Shown in pieces: positions 11,573 to 23,717 of a stretch of 64,000 nt of DNA (position 1 is the first letter of the stretch; every line of letters begins with the position of its first letter). Under the pieces are notes generated by a model. That model did not search any database, was not told the origin of the DNA, and worked only from the letters and a program-made list of their open reading frames with translations. Origin of the DNA: Datisca glomerata (taxonomy: Eukaryota; Streptophyta; Magnoliopsida; Cucurbitales; Datiscaceae); contig QANY01000230.1 in the NCBI GenBank assembly GCA_003255025.1, forward strand, positions 1,710,478 to 1,774,477, read 5' to 3'. The position numbers and the translations under genes were made by a program.

Positions 11573-13340
11573 ATGGCTTTTTCCTTCTCATCTACTGTCC
11601 TTAGGATTAGGAATATAGATGAATTTAATCAGTTTATCTCCCGTCACCGTAGAACTTTTCCTAACGAAGTTTCATGTTCTTACTTCAACGGTGAACTTGT
11701 CAGAAGCTCTTCTTATCCTAGAGCCTTGAACTTTAGGACTATGCATATAGCCTTAGGTTTTAGGTTTCCCATTTCCTTGCTTTTCCTCGAATTTTTCCAA
11801 TATCATGACATTCTTCCCCCCTTAGTTTACCCCTAATACATATAGGATTTTACTGGGTTTCAAGTCCTTAAACCATTTAATTGGCTTAGATTTAGGTTTA
11901 AATGAATTTCACCTTTTATATTCCATTGGACTTTCCAAAAGGTGACAAATGGTGAAATGCAGAGATGTTCCAAGTTTCCGATGATCGGAGAGGTGGCAGT
12001 CAAGTCGTTTGGTGAATGACTATGCACCTTTCCACTTCTCTCTTTTTCATATTTCTTTTCTTTACTCTACTAATGATCTTTTCCTTTTCTTTTGCAAACA
12101 AGAGAAAGAATGTCCATCCGTTCGAGACTTCAGATGGCGAAGCTAAGATCTCATCCGTTTATAGCGTTCGCACTCGTGATTGGCACTGGTTGCTTGACCC
12201 TGAGTGTGAACTTCCATTGTTCCTCCTCCTAGGCCCTTAGCCCTGCCTGTTGCCAGTCAAAGACAACCTTCCTTACCTCCTACTTCTAGCACCCCTTCCT
12301 CCTTTACCGAGGCTTTTAATAACATGAGACCCATCCAACTTTCTCTCCACCGTCCTTCTTTCTTCTTTGTGCAACGTGCACCCCAGACTGGTTTCTAAAC
12401 CATTACCTATAGTCACTTTTGGGGAGACTTCCCCTTTTCATCCTTCTCTTCAGATTTCTTCTTCTTCTTTATCTCCTCTAGCTATCTGACCTCTTATTCA
12501 CCTAGAACTCACTGTCTGCTGCCATTCATTCCGGTCGAACCTTCATCCCTAGACTCCTTGTTCCTAACTTTGGCCCCTATTTCCTTTGGGTTCTAACGCA
12601 AGGATTCCTTTTGAGGTTAACCTGTTGATGGATCATGAGATGTCTCATCAACTGATGAGTCCTCTGCAATGTTCTTCAACGCTAATCAACTCGGGGAAGT
12701 GCCCGTTGAAGCCCTTCAAAAAGGGATTAACCACAATCTCCTTCATGTAATTTTTTTCATTTTTCATAATTTTATCTATCATTATTATTTCTATGCTAAC
12801 TTATGAATTTTATTATTTTAGGCTACTCTTTACCATAATGTTCTTGCCGCCAAACTTAATAGTATTGGTGGTGAGACGGTTAGATATGAGAAAGAAATTT
12901 CTAACCTTAAGTGTCCATTGGCGGCCAAGGATCAAGAGCTTGGCGAGATAAAGAGCGAAGTTTAGGCGCCAGGCTCTTGGTTGCCGAAGTAAGGCCTGAA
13001 GCTTACAAATGTACTTAGGAAGCCGTTCGCGAGGTTTTTAAGTGGCTGGAGGCTTCGGCTGCTGAAGCCTTAAAGAATAGGGAGGCGGAAGCCTATGAGC
13101 TTTACACCGCTAAATTCAAACGGTTACACCATCGAATACCTCGATGGTGTTGTCGGGGTTCCTCTTCATTATGAAATAACTGAGGCCATTCCTCCCCCAG
13201 CTGAAGAGAATATTTCTGCCTTGATGTCAACTACTGAAGATGTCACCATATATGTCATTGCTGAAGTGACGCGGAGGCCGTATGACCCGACGACAGAGCA
13301 CATTCAACGTGACTGGTTTTTATTTGTTGTTGTTTTTATT
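11573..13340 (+). pseudogene. Antisense ORF of the Tat-like element, Transposase_28 family, broken
   Basis: Its role in the element is unknown. The opening frame, 11573-11836, starts MAFSFSSTVLRIRNIDEFNQ. Residues 62-85 carry the family signature of a hydrophobic LLFLEFFQYHDILPPLVYP segment. After a stop at 11834-11836, the same reading continues (YRILLGFKSLN-like, about 11838-11875) and then shifts. Parts recur at 12010-12240 and, after an intron-like AT-rich gap at 12750-12820, as a charged segment at 12822-12962 likely to form a coiled coil (about VRYEKEISNLKCPLAAKDQ). A 134-residue open frame at 13095-13499 covers the C-terminal part. It lies opposite in strand to gag-pol and has its own TATA-like motif. 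Stops and shifts make it a pseudogene. Confidence 0.72.
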
Positions 13341-13496
13341 TGTACTTTTATGTATTTTTCTTTTTCTTTTTTTTTTAAATATGAATGGCCTCTTTTTTCA
13401 TCCTTTAAGTGTTACTTTATTCTTCCCAGCAATTTTCATTTTCCTACTGTTTTGAATCTCTCGATGTACTTAAACTTTTTCTTCCAATTTTTGCCT

Positions 13497-14082
13497 TAGG
13501 CAGTAGTTTGACATACTTAGACAATTTTTCCAGTTTTTTTCTTTTAAGCGGCCACTTGGCATAAAGGATATTTTTCCATTTTTTTGCCCTACACGCCACA
13601 TGGCACACTTAGGCAATTTTTAGTTTTTTGCCTTAAGTGGTCGTTTGGCTCACTTTGGTAATTTTTAGTTTTTTACCTTGAGCGGCCCCTTGACATACTT
13701 ACGCAATGTTTCCATTTTTTCCTTAAGCAACCGCTTGACACGCTAAGGGAAATTTTTAGTTTTTTGTCTGAAGCAGCCGTTAGGCATACTTAGATAATTT
13801 TTTTTTCATTTTTTGCTTTAAGTAGCCGCCTGGCACACTTAGGCAATTTTTTATTTTTTTTACCTTAAATGGCTGCTTGGCACATTTAGGTAATTTTTAT
13901 ATGTTTTACCTTAAGTGGTCGCTTGGTACACTTAGGCAAGTTTTAGTTTTTTACCTCAAGTAGTCACTTGGCACACTCAGGTAATTTTTTATTTTTTGCC
14001 TTAAGTGGCCACTTGGCACATTTAGGTATTTTTTACATTTTTTACCTTAAGCAGCTGCTTGACAATCTTAGACAACTTTTAG
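13497..14082. repeat. 45-bp minisatellite array, about 13 copies
   Basis: The landmark ttggcacac-like motif recurs at about 13510, 13555, 13600, 13645, 13690, 13735, 13780, 13830, 13877, 13923, 13968, 14012 and 14060. The consensus is roughly: cttaggcaatttttagtttt, then ttgccttaagtggccgcttggcaca. Copies are 70-90% alike by eye. The array lies between the end of pol and the antisense ORF, in the region of Tat-lineage elements known to breed tandem repeats. Confidence 0.93.
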
Positions 14083-14234
14083 TTTCGGGTTTTTCATGCT
14101 ATCCCTCTTTCCATGCACTCCCTCTTTATTAGATTCAGGCTCTCCCTCTTTTACTAGATTTTGGTACTTTATCATAAAAATAAAAGAATTGGAGACGTAA
14201 GTTTACATCGTTTAACAAGGAAAAATCATGGAGT

Positions 14235-15200
14235 AAAGATACTATTATTAAATAATAATAAAATGTATCCATGCATAGTATTTCTTTAGATGAATGGCAT
14301 TCCATGATTTTAGCAAGTTTGCACCTTTATAGTTAGTCAGCCAATATGATCCTTTGTCTCCTATTCCTTTTATGATATACAGCCCTTCATAATTTGGACC
14401 CATCTTCCCTTCATCTGCTTGCATGATCCGTTTAAAAAATAATTCACCAGGTCAGAAACCCCTTGCTTTTACCCACTCAGACAAATAAGATCGTCTACGT
14501 TGGTTATATTTCCCAGTCTGATGATGGCCGTTTCCCTTTTTCCTCCAACAGATCTAACTATTTTTCCATAAATTAGAATTTTCTTCCTTACTAATCTCTG
14601 ATGTTGTAGTCGGGCACCCGATTTCTACTAAAATGATTGTTTCAGCCCCAAATGCTAAAGTAAATGGGGTTTGTCCGATAGGTTCTCGTTGAGTTGTGCG
14701 GTAAGCCCCAAAGAACTTAAGGCAGTTCTACAACTCATTTTCCTTTTCCGCTTCCTGTCTTTTCTTTAGTCCTTCTAGGATGGTTCTATTTGATCTCTCT
14801 GCCTGGCCATTTCCTTTTGGATAATATGGATTTGAGTGTAAGGCTTTGATCTACAATCCTTCATAGAAACTTTTGATGGTTTTCCTAATTAATTATAGTC
14901 CACTATCGGAGATTACGATTTTTGAAATTCCATATCTACATATGATTTCATCTGAGAGAAAGTTTCTCACCTCTTCTTCTCAGGTTCTCGCCATTGCTAC
15001 CGCTTTTATCCATTTCATGAAGTAGTTCATTGCTATCAGGTAGAATTTCTTCTGAGCTGGAGCCATGGGTAACGATCCTACTATAACGGTTAGGGACTTA
15101 TAAGATTTTAGAGTTCTTCTGGTGCCATTCTCAAATAAGACCTTGAGAAAGATCTTCTATACAATCTATTATTGATCAAGGTATATCTTGCCACTTGTTG
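14235..15200 (-). pseudogene. Ty3/gypsy integrase remnant (Tat-like element)
   Basis: Minus-strand reading from about 15150 gives the integrase core. It holds a GIDIVGPLP segment with the first catalytic Asp, a ISDSG segment with the second Asp (usually DNG) and a GQAERSNRTILEGLKKRQ segment with the catalytic Glu. The C-terminal domain follows, with GKMGPNYEGLY and SWNAIHLKKYYA, the standard tail of plant gypsy polyproteins, near 14420-14260. Several in-frame stops are present, so the domain is inactive. Confidence 0.85.
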
Positions 15201-17075
15201 TCCTAATTTTCGTGCGTCTAGTCAGTTTTTTGGTAGCTCGCCACTTCGCAAGTACTAGATAAATGGGTTCATCCAACTTGATTCTTTGAGCGTTGTGTTT
15301 AAAACGACCGTCTAGATTTTTATGCTCAGGAGTTCTAGGAATTCAACTAGGTTGCTTCTTTTTCCTGGATTATTAATTGAAGATCATAGGGTTGCTAGGA
15401 CGTTCGCATGGGATTTTTCTCCTCTCAGAATCTGTTTTATACAATACTCTTCCAGTTCTTCTAATAGGTCCTTTGTGCATAAGAGATATTGAGACATTCA
15501 CCCATCTTTAGCAGCGTAAATCCCTGTAATTTGGTTAGCCACTAATTGCGAATTACAATAAATATGCATTTTTCTTACTCCAAATTCCATTTGCGAGGCG
15601 GATTCTAGCCAGTAGTGCTTCGTATTCCGCTTTGTTGTTTGACGTGTTGAAGCCAAATGATAAGGCTTTCTCTATGGTTTCTCCATGAGGGGTTCAAATC
15701 ACGGCACCTGCTCCGTATCCATTTTTATTCAACGCAACATCCACATATAATTCCCATATACCTATTTGCAGAAAATTTTTTGTAATGCTTCTTTGTCCTG
15801 TCGTAAACTCATCAATGAAAGCCGCTAACAATTGCGATTTCATTGCGGTTCTCGGGACATACCATATCTCGTATTGGCCAAGCTCCTGCCCACTTGACTA
15901 GTCTCCCTATTAGATCTGGCGAATGCAGGACACTTCAGATTGGAAATTCAGTCGATACAATGATCGTGTGCGCCTGGAAATACGCCTTAAGCTTTCGGGA
16001 TGCCACTCAGAGCCACGATGATCTTCTCAATTTTCTTGTACATGTTTTCAGTTTCTACCAGGCACTTGCTAATAAAGTATACAGGCTTCTATGATTTTCC
16101 TTCTTCCCTAACTAAAGTTGCACTGACTCCCGCTTTTGAAACCGCCAGTATAAGTATAACTCTTTATTTGGTTATGGTTTTGAAATAATGGGAGGTGAGG
16201 CCAAATATTTTTTAACCGCTTGGAAAGCCGCTTCACAATCCTTGTCCCACCTTTGAACTGAATTCTTTCTGGGTCTTGAAAAAAAGGTTTACACTTGTCT
16301 CATTCTATTCCTCTCTGCGTGACCATGCATCGAAGGAATTTTCCTGCCATGACTCCAAAAGCGCATTTTTCTAGATTCAACTCCATGTTGTGTTTTCGTA
16401 ATTCTGAAAAGGCCTCCTCCGAATGCATAATATGATATTTACGGTTAACTAACTTAACCAACATGACATCCACATAAACTTCCATTGTGTGTCCAATCTG
16501 GTTCTGGAATATGTGATTCCCCAAGCGTTGGTATGTTGCTCATGCATTCTTCAATCTGAACGACATCATTTTATAACAGTAGATGCCGTGATCAATTATA
16601 AATGACATTTTCTCTCGGTCTGGCGGGTTCATATGCACTTGGTTGTATTCAAAATGCATCCATGAAGCTTAATAGTTCATACTCCGTTGTTGCATCAATC
16701 ATTTGATCAATTCGTGGAGTTCATAGTCATCCTTAGGACATGCTTTGTTGAGATCTGTGAAGTCTACGCAGACTCTCCACTTTCCATTCTTCTTTTTTTA
16801 CCAGTACTATGTTAGACAACCACTATGGATACATCACCTCCCTGATGAAACTTGCCTTTGTTAGCCAGTCAACTTCTTCTTTGATTGCTTTTTTTTTACT
16901 GGAGTGAAGGTTTGTCTCTTCTGCTTCACAGGTCTATCACGTGGATCTATGTTCAAGCGGTGACATATTATTTCTTCACTAATCCATGGAATGTCAGTTG
17001 GAGTTTCTGCAAACACATCTTCGTTCATTTTTAAGAAACTGATATACTCAGGTCGCTCTTGTTGGGACAATGTTG
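15201..17075 (-). pseudogene. Ty3/gypsy reverse transcriptase and RNase H remnant
   Basis: The RT entry segment lies at 16861-17070 (DIPWISEEIICHRLNIDP). Palm motifs follow, including a WRVCVDFTDLNKACPKD stretch near 16790-16730 and the catalytic box at 16300-16524. That box reads Y-V-D-V instead of Y-V-D-D, so an essential metal-binding aspartate is replaced by valine. The segment ends in KFLRCMVTQRGIE, matching the usual thumb-side motif. RNase H-like sequence, much decayed, occupies about 15500-16000. Frame breaks occur throughout. Confidence 0.85.
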
Positions 17076-17338
17076 CTCCTATCTTGGTTGTTTCATATTT
17101 CCGTTGAGCTTCACCTCTATTATTTCTTCGACAGCTTCATATCATGGTCCAGCGCCTTCGGTCGAGATGTTCTGCGGCTTTAATGGCTATTAATGTTGGT
17201 TAACTGGCCGTTTCCTTGTTGAGATTGTTGCTTTTCTTGTTGTATCCAAAACTATGACCGTGCATCATCGAGATGCGGCTTGGTTGGTTGCCCTGGGGTT
17301 CATATTTTTACCGCTTCTACCCCTATTTTGTCCATAGT

Positions 17339-17521
17339 TTAATGGAATAAGACATTTGGAGCGCTCCTGTTATCTACCAAGACCCTCCTCAGTAAGCGAT
17401 TCCCTACTTGGTTGGAGATCAACAATGCATCGTTGTGATTCTCAGTAGGTTGCAAATATTCTTTGTCGTTGAATATTATGGGAGCCTCTTTCGAAGTTCT
17501 CTCATCTTCTTTCGTAACCAC
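17339..17521 (-). pseudogene. Ty3/gypsy aspartic protease remnant
   Basis: The fragment carries HNDALLISNQVGNRLLRRVL followed by VDNRSAPNVLF. The catalytic loop normally reads D-(N/T)-G-S; here the Gly is Arg (D-N-R-S), so the protease would be inactive. It lies between gag and RT as expected. Confidence 0.85.
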
Positions 17522-17599
17522 AATCGCTCTTTTGTAGTACTATTTTCTCTCTTTATGACAAGCTCCTTCCAACTCCATCAAAGCTATTATCGTGTCAAG

Positions 17600-19010
17600 G
17601 ATGCGTAGAGGTTCTGCAACCTTTTTCTAATCCATATTTCCTTATATATGTCTATTGTATAGCTTAACGATGTACTGTCTAAGATGACCTTTGCTGATGA
17701 GTTCTTGAATGTAATCTTTTAACTGATAGCAGTCTTCCGTCATGTGCTTGTTACTTTTGTCGAACGAGCAATATTTTTATTTGTTTTTCTCAGCAGGTTC
17801 CGTTCTAATAGGTGGTGGCCTCTTCAGCCATGACTCATCTTTTATGGCCCATATAATATGGTATGGTGAGTGGAGTGTAATCTTTCTCCCTTCAGGTAAC
17901 CCATTCAGGCTCCCTCAATCTTTTGTCTTGCCCACCTTTTTCGTTTGGTATGATAGTCGCATCATACTTCTTCAAGATTTATGTAAATTTGAGCCCTAAG
18001 GATTGTTTCCATCATCATGAGTGGTTTTTTCTTGGACAGATCTTCAAATAAAGAGGATTGTGGGTCTAATCCTCTTTTCAATGCTAGTCGAGCCACGCGG
18101 TCATCATAGTCCTCCACCTTGCCCATTTCTTCTTTGAACCACTGGGTGTCTTCACGCAGTGATTCTCCCTCATTTATTGAAATTGTCAGAAGATATTTTG
18201 AGTCCTTTGTGACATATCGATATGTCACATACTGTTTCAAAAACACAGAAGATATGACAGAAAAGTTAGTTATAGAACAATAGGGAAGAGAATGATACTA
18301 TTTTAGAGAGTTGTAGTCTAGGCTTGTCGAGAACATTCTGCACATGAGTACATCTTCATGTTGGTAGAGTGCCATCATTTCCTAGAACCTCCTTAAATGA
18401 TCATCTGGATCTATCTTTCCTGCATAATATTTGAACTTGGGTGCTTGATTTTTTTAGGGATATGGGTTGTCAGGATTTTCGGAGTTCACAAGGTCTTCTT
18501 GAGCGAATCTAAATCCGCTATGGTTGTAGTACCCAACCTTTTGGCTTCCTCCATTTTTCTTTCAAGCATTTTTCTATATCGTGCTCTGTCAACCCTTATT
18601 TTACTTTGTGATTTCCTGGTGCCAGTTATCCACGTTCTTGGACTACGTATCACCCTCTTCATTCAAATATTTGATCATTATTTAGGTTTTGCCCAGCGTG
18701 CCTTCTGGCCGCAACACCTTGACTCTCGTGCATATCCTCTTAAAGAGGTTGGCTCATTTCATTGCGGGTTTGCATAACTTCCCACTGCAAGGTAGCAACC
18801 TGATCTTGTAGCGCGTGCACAGTTGTATGTAGGGTTTCAACATTCTAGTTTTCCAACTCTGTGATCCTGGCTAGTATGGTTTCGAGGATAACTGGTACGT
18901 CATGGTTCCTCTGTTCAAGATGGCTTTATGAATCATTCCTGGTCTCAGTGTTACGAGCGGCACTTGATCTTATTCTTGGCATCCTTGATGATGCTCATTG
19001 AATTTTTTTC
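17600..19010 (-). pseudogene. Ty3/gypsy gag remnant
   Basis: The best-preserved portion, 17962-18246, includes an INEGESLREDTQWFKEEM segment, then VEDYDDRVARLALKRGL and a C-terminal ETILRAQIYINLEEV. These are the usual landmarks of the Retrotrans_gag domain in plant gypsy elements. The N-terminal part extends toward the primer-binding site (possible start near 19000) but is interrupted by stops. The plus-strand open frame at 18397-18777 is antisense noise over this gag region. Confidence 0.85.
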
Positions 19011-19028
19011 TCCTTGAGCTTTCTTTTA

Positions 19029-19048
19029 GCTCTTAACGAGAGCACCAA
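19029..19048 (-). other. Primer-binding site of the Tat-like element
   Basis: The minus strand reads TTGGTGCTCTCG, then TTAAGAGC, starting two bases inside the right LTR. This is the position of a tRNA primer site. I do not assign the tRNA species. Confidence 0.65.
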
Positions 19049-19050
19049 TT

Positions 19051-19421
19051 TGTAAAGCAATTTCTTCCTCTACTGAGTTCTAGAAATAGAATTCATAAGA
19101 AAATTTTGAAAGCTAAAAGAATAAGGGAGAAAATATGTAGATTTGTATTGATCGAATCAATTGTTTTAATACATATGGAGATTTTATAAGCATTTTCTTC
19201 CTTAGCCGTTAATCATGATAAAATGGTCATTTAGTGATATGATAACCATTTGATCAAATCACGGAGACTGGTGTAACCGCTGTGATAAGATTTGATTTAC
19301 TTTTCACCATCATTTCATATCTCTTTGACTTTCTTTAGCACCCCTTCACGTTGTCTTCTTTTTAGTCATCTTTCTGCCACCTTGACAATCCGCCACTGCA
19401 CTAATTAACCAACCCTGTACA
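19051..19421 (-). repeat. 5' LTR of the Tat-like element
   Basis: 371-bp copy, TGTAAAG...TGTACA, matching 10784-11162. Differences from the 3' LTR, estimated by eye at a little over one base in ten, imply an old insertion. Confidence 0.92.
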
Positions 19422-21802
19422 TATTTAGTCATTTGATAATATTTCTTCTATTTATCTTTTTGAAGGATTCAACACTACTTCAATGTAATTTGTTGATTTA
19501 AAGATTTGGTTGCATGCATACAGTAAATTCTATGCTTAAAAACTGCAGTTTTTAAGTTGTTTAATTCGTTTTAAACATTGAAGTTAAACAATGTTTTATA
19601 CCCTTTAAATCAAACAAATTGTTTTAGGTGCCGAAATCTTTTGAAAAACTAATATGTGATATTTGTTTTTCTACAAAATTAATTTAATTAGCTAAATTTA
19701 TAGGTCATAGTTTAAAATAGTTTTTAAAAGTAGTGTTTGATATTTCTTTAGATTTTTCATTATTTAATTATCTATTAAAAAGTTATCTTTCAAATATTCC
19801 ATAAATTTATGAGTGATTATGGAAGTTATTTGGTGATTGCATAATTTAAATTTAATTTCAAATATTTGATTTGTCAATATTAATCCCTAAATTAAATCAC
19901 ATTCTTCCTTCTCATCAATGTTTGAGTTTCAATAATTTGTTCACTCCATTACAGATATTCTATTTCTCCATCTTCCAAATTTAGTATACGTATGCCTTGC
20001 TTAATTTCTTTTCTTTTTATTTTAGAGAACAAAATTATCTTTCTTTTCATCATAACCATCTGTAATAATATGTAATCATATGCAATAATTATATTAAATA
20101 AACGTTAATATAATATTAGAAATATATATGGTCTTAAATAAATGTTTATCATCATAAATACATGTTAATACAATATTATCTGACGTTAATATTCTATTTA
20201 TTCAATATTAAATCATTTTAAATAATTGCTGACATCATATCATTTGATTGTTAATGTATTTTTTAGCGTTTATATCATATATTGAATAAATGTTAAAATC
20301 ATATTACGTTAAGACTCTAAATAGTATATTATGCACTGAATAGATGTTAATATCATTTTAAATAAATGATAATATAATATTATGTTTTATCATAAATAAT
20401 GTATATTATCTTATCGTTAATATATTTCTTACATTTCATAATAATATAAATATTATTTATAAATTTATAATAACAAAATATTCATTTAATATGTGATTCA
20501 TTTTTAATTAATAAATATTATCATAACCACACATGTTTAAAGGAATTACTATATTTAAATTTAAAAAATAACTAAAAAACCTAAGTGAAAATATGGGATA
20601 AGGAAATTGTTGACAAGTCATAAAAATTTAAAAATAAATTAAATAAAAATGATCATTTATCTATTTCAATTTATTTTTAATCAAATCACAACTTATTATT
20701 ACTATAAAAGTGGTATATCTTTACCATTTTCCCTAAGTAATGTGATGCATTCTCTTTCGGAAGAAAATCCTTTCTGCTTTGTAATTATAAAACAAGAAAG
20801 TTGTGTTGTTCCTGAAAAAAAAAACTTTAATAAATGAAAGCATGTTTGTACAGTACTAAAAAAAGGTCAAATAAAGTAAAAATTGTTTAATATCAGTTAC
20901 AGAATAAGTTATACTTAATACTTGTCGGATACACACAAATTTATCCATTTTATGAACACAAACATACAAATAAATTCACTGTCCAACACACTCTTATGAT
21001 GAAAATGTTGTTTAAAGTCTTAAGATTTGTGTAAGCTAAAAAGTAGTATGAGGATATTTTTGAAATTTTAGTTTAAGTTTTAAACAAAACAATTAGTAGA
21101 TTCTTAGATATAATTAGAAACTAAAGTCATTTTAATCGATGATTTGAAGCGAGTTATCCAAAAAAGTGAAGAGAAGGAAAACAATGTTGTTTTTTCAAAA
21201 AACAAAATTAATATAAAAAATGTTGTTTGATGGTAGAGTATTTAAAACGTATTTTAGTATAAATCTTATTTAGAAAAGAGTTCATAATTTTTTTATTTCA
21301 AATATTGGAACAAAAAGATCACCCCTACCAATTTTTTTCTAGTCGGGACAAAATTTCTTTTACTAAACACAAATGGATAATTTAGTAATTACTTAGTTTA
21401 ATCTTGAAAAATTACATTTTTATTCCTCAAGTTATTGATAATAGATACTTTAAATCTTAAACTTCAAAACGTTACAGTTTAAATCTTAAACTATCTGAAA
21501 CTCATAATTATAACCATCAAAGTAACTCCGGCCATTCCCCGTTAGTTTTTATCAAAACGACATCATTTTTAATAACCAAAACGACGTTGTTTTCAATAGC
21601 CATTGACAAAACATCGAAGTAATGGGGATTGATCATCCTTCTCCTAAATAATGGGGCTTTCAAGTGGTTAATTTATAGTAATGTTCATAAATAGATCACT
21701 TATAAAAAAATCATAAAAAATAGCCACAAGTATAAAAGACTTCAAAAATAGTCAACTGGCATAATTTTTGAAAAAAATAGACATTCACGCGCAGGAAGCA
21801 TT
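19422..21802. other. AT-rich intergenic stretch
   Basis: No gene seen. It contains the degenerate repeat cluster noted separately (20095-20390). At 21530-21610 there is a short segment with two copies of an aaaacgac(at/gt)cgtttt-like phrase. Confidence 0.55.
20095..20390. repeat. Cluster of degenerate aataaatgttaatatcat repeats
   Basis: Seven or so copies of a motif close to aataaatgttaatatcatat occur every 40-60 bp. They are imperfect and differ in spacing, suggesting an old tandem array. Confidence 0.5.
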
Positions 21803-22772
21803 CACTATAAGAAAACCCCTCAATTGCGACGGTTAGATGACGACGGTTTAACAATCGTCGGTAATTGTTGAACAACGGGGATAAATTGTGACGGTTTAGC
21901 CGTCCCAATTAGTTATGTTTTACCGATAGTTTTAAATAAACTGTCGCAATAGGTACATATTGAGACGGTTTTTCCCAACCGTCATAATTAATTATATTTT
22001 TATTTCTATATTACGACGGTTTATGTAACCACCACAAATGTCTTTGAAGGGTTTCTTAATTTTTTTTTTACTTTTTTAATCCCTATTGCAACGGTTCCAT
22101 CTAACCGTCGCAAATACTTTAAGTGTTATTTAATAAAATGGTGTAATTTTGATTTTTTTAATCACAATTAAGAACCGTCGCCAAAGGAAATTGTAAACAT
22201 CTATAACAATGGTTTTTAAAAACAGTTGCAAAAAGAAACCCTAAATCAAAAGAATCGCATGTCTTCTTCCCCATTTCCCTCATGTTTTCCCCCGAGTAGC
22301 TCTCAACATGCGTGATTTTCTCTCCCATTTTTGAGTGCCGATCTCAGCCCCGTGCTCCTTGCCGTAGCTCAACCCTGGTATGATGGTTCTCCTTTCCATT
22401 GCAACCACGGTAGGTTCCTTCTTCTCTATTAATTTTCTTGATTTCTAGTATTCTTTTTATGGTTTTTCATTTTTTGAGCTTTGCATTTTTTAGCTGTACA
22501 ACCTCGTGCTAAATTCGTGGCTAGCTAATTTCTGCTGTGTTGACTTGTTAGAGAATGTGAGAGAACATAAGCTATTGTATATTAATCAAATTATGAACAT
22601 GTCAAAAAAATTCTATTTATAAAAATGCTTCAACAGTTATAAATATGTCAATGTTTTGTTATGTGGGCATGAAAGGGAGAGTGAATTAAGTTAAAGAAAT
22701 TTGAATGTATATGACTCCATCTCTTGTTCTTTGAATTTGTAGTAAGTTTGAGATTGTGGTAATTCTTATTAT

Positions 22773-23255
22773 ATGTTACAATTTATTTGGGTTAAATTTA
22801 GTTCAACTACTATCGTAGTACTCCAACAGATATGGTGCTATGTCACCAAATGTATTAAATGCTTCAACAATCTTTGGCTAAAAGGTGTAACATCAGGGAT
22901 GGCAAGTTATGCAAATGTAGGAGATAGTGAAATGACTTATTATGACATTCTTAAATATATCATTAAGATGAATTATTATGAGAAATTCAAAGTGATTTTA
23001 TTCAAATGTAATTGGATTGACCTTACTAAAGGTACTAGAGTAAAGACTGATCGATATGGGTTTACATTTATTAATTTTTCGTGTTTGACCCACATCGGAG
23101 AGCATTTGAAGCACGAACCATTTATCTTTGCATCACAAGCACATTTAGTATATTATATTGATAATCCAAAGGATAAAGACTGGCATATAGTTATCTATAC
23201 AAAGCCTAGAGATTTGTATGACATGAAAGTACTTGAACTGGAAAGTGACACATGA
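22773..23255 (+). pseudogene. CACTA transposase (Tnp2) C-terminal fragment, DUF4216-like
   Basis: This open stretch includes from about residue 50 the conserved C-terminal region of plant CACTA transposases. Landmarks are MTYYDILKYIIKMNYYEKF, then VILFKCNWID, DRYGFTFINF, EPFIFASQAHLVYYID and DKDWHIVIYTKPRDLYDM. In complete Tnp2 proteins this follows the DDE catalytic domain, which is absent. The first 45 or so residues read through upstream sequence, so the true fragment probably begins near 22900. It cannot catalyse transposition. The fragment is open to the end, so it may be fairly young, or the deletion may have occurred before the last jump. Confidence 0.88.
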
Positions 23256-23483
23256 ATTCATCATAACAACGAAGTTCTCAACGGACAAAGTCTAGAAGAA
23301 GTAACTTAGATCGGGTAGATGTTGATGATTTGAATTTTGAAGACATGGCATATGATTATAACAGTGATGATGATTACAACTTTTCTAAATAATGTGATTG
23401 AATGTTTGATAAACAAGTATCTTTTTATGTTTTCTTAGTTATAAAATATTTTCCAAGTCAGATATAGTCATAATGATTAACAT

Positions 23484-23717
23484 GTGCAGGACTACACCAT
23501 GGCCTCGTCGAGACGTCAATCATCACGTTCATATACTCGATTGGATATTGACTCTCCTACTGAATTTGGAAGATCAAATCCAAATCATGATATGAATATA
23601 GAAATAGAAGGTTTGTTCGCTCTTGTTCAAGTTAATGGAGATAATAAAATAGTGTTTCATTTAATTCTCACAATGTTATTCAATATTTTGTTAAATAGAA
23701 CTATATGTGAGGCGTAG
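23484..23717 (+). pseudogene. Second ORF fragment of the CACTA element
   Basis: A 77-residue frame begins MQDYTMASSRRQSSRSYTRL. It is serine/arginine-rich at the start and hydrophobic at the end where it runs into AT-rich DNA. It lies about 230 bp downstream of the Tnp2 fragment, where CACTA elements keep their second gene or last Tnp2 exon. I do not recognise a domain. Confidence 0.4.

Larger units (their letters stand above)
10784..19421 (-). mobile_element. Full-length, degenerate Ty3/gypsy (Tat-like) retrotransposon
   Basis: LTRs of 379 bp (10784-11162) and 371 bp (19051-19421) begin TGTAAAG and end TGTACA. They match by eye at roughly 85-90%. The flanks tattg (10779-10783) and tattt (19422-19426) are a 5-bp TSD differing at one base. 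The primer-binding site lies inside the right LTR, so the element is on the minus strand. Gag, protease, RT, RNase H and integrase follow in Ty3/gypsy order. Between the end of pol and the 3' LTR lie a 45-bp tandem array and an antisense ORF of the Transposase_28 ('putative gypsy type transposon') family, features known from Tat-lineage elements. All reading frames are broken. Confidence 0.92.

Noticed and set aside
13497..14082. Regularly spaced repeats considered as a CRISPR array
   Set aside because: Units are directly adjacent, vary along their length and have no unique spacers; plant minisatellite in an LTR element.
18397..18777. 126-residue plus-strand frame
   Set aside because: Lies antisense to the gag pseudogene of the Tat-like element; no independent evidence.
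23484..23717. Independent host gene
   Set aside because: Lies within the TIR-bounded CACTA element, so treated as part of it.
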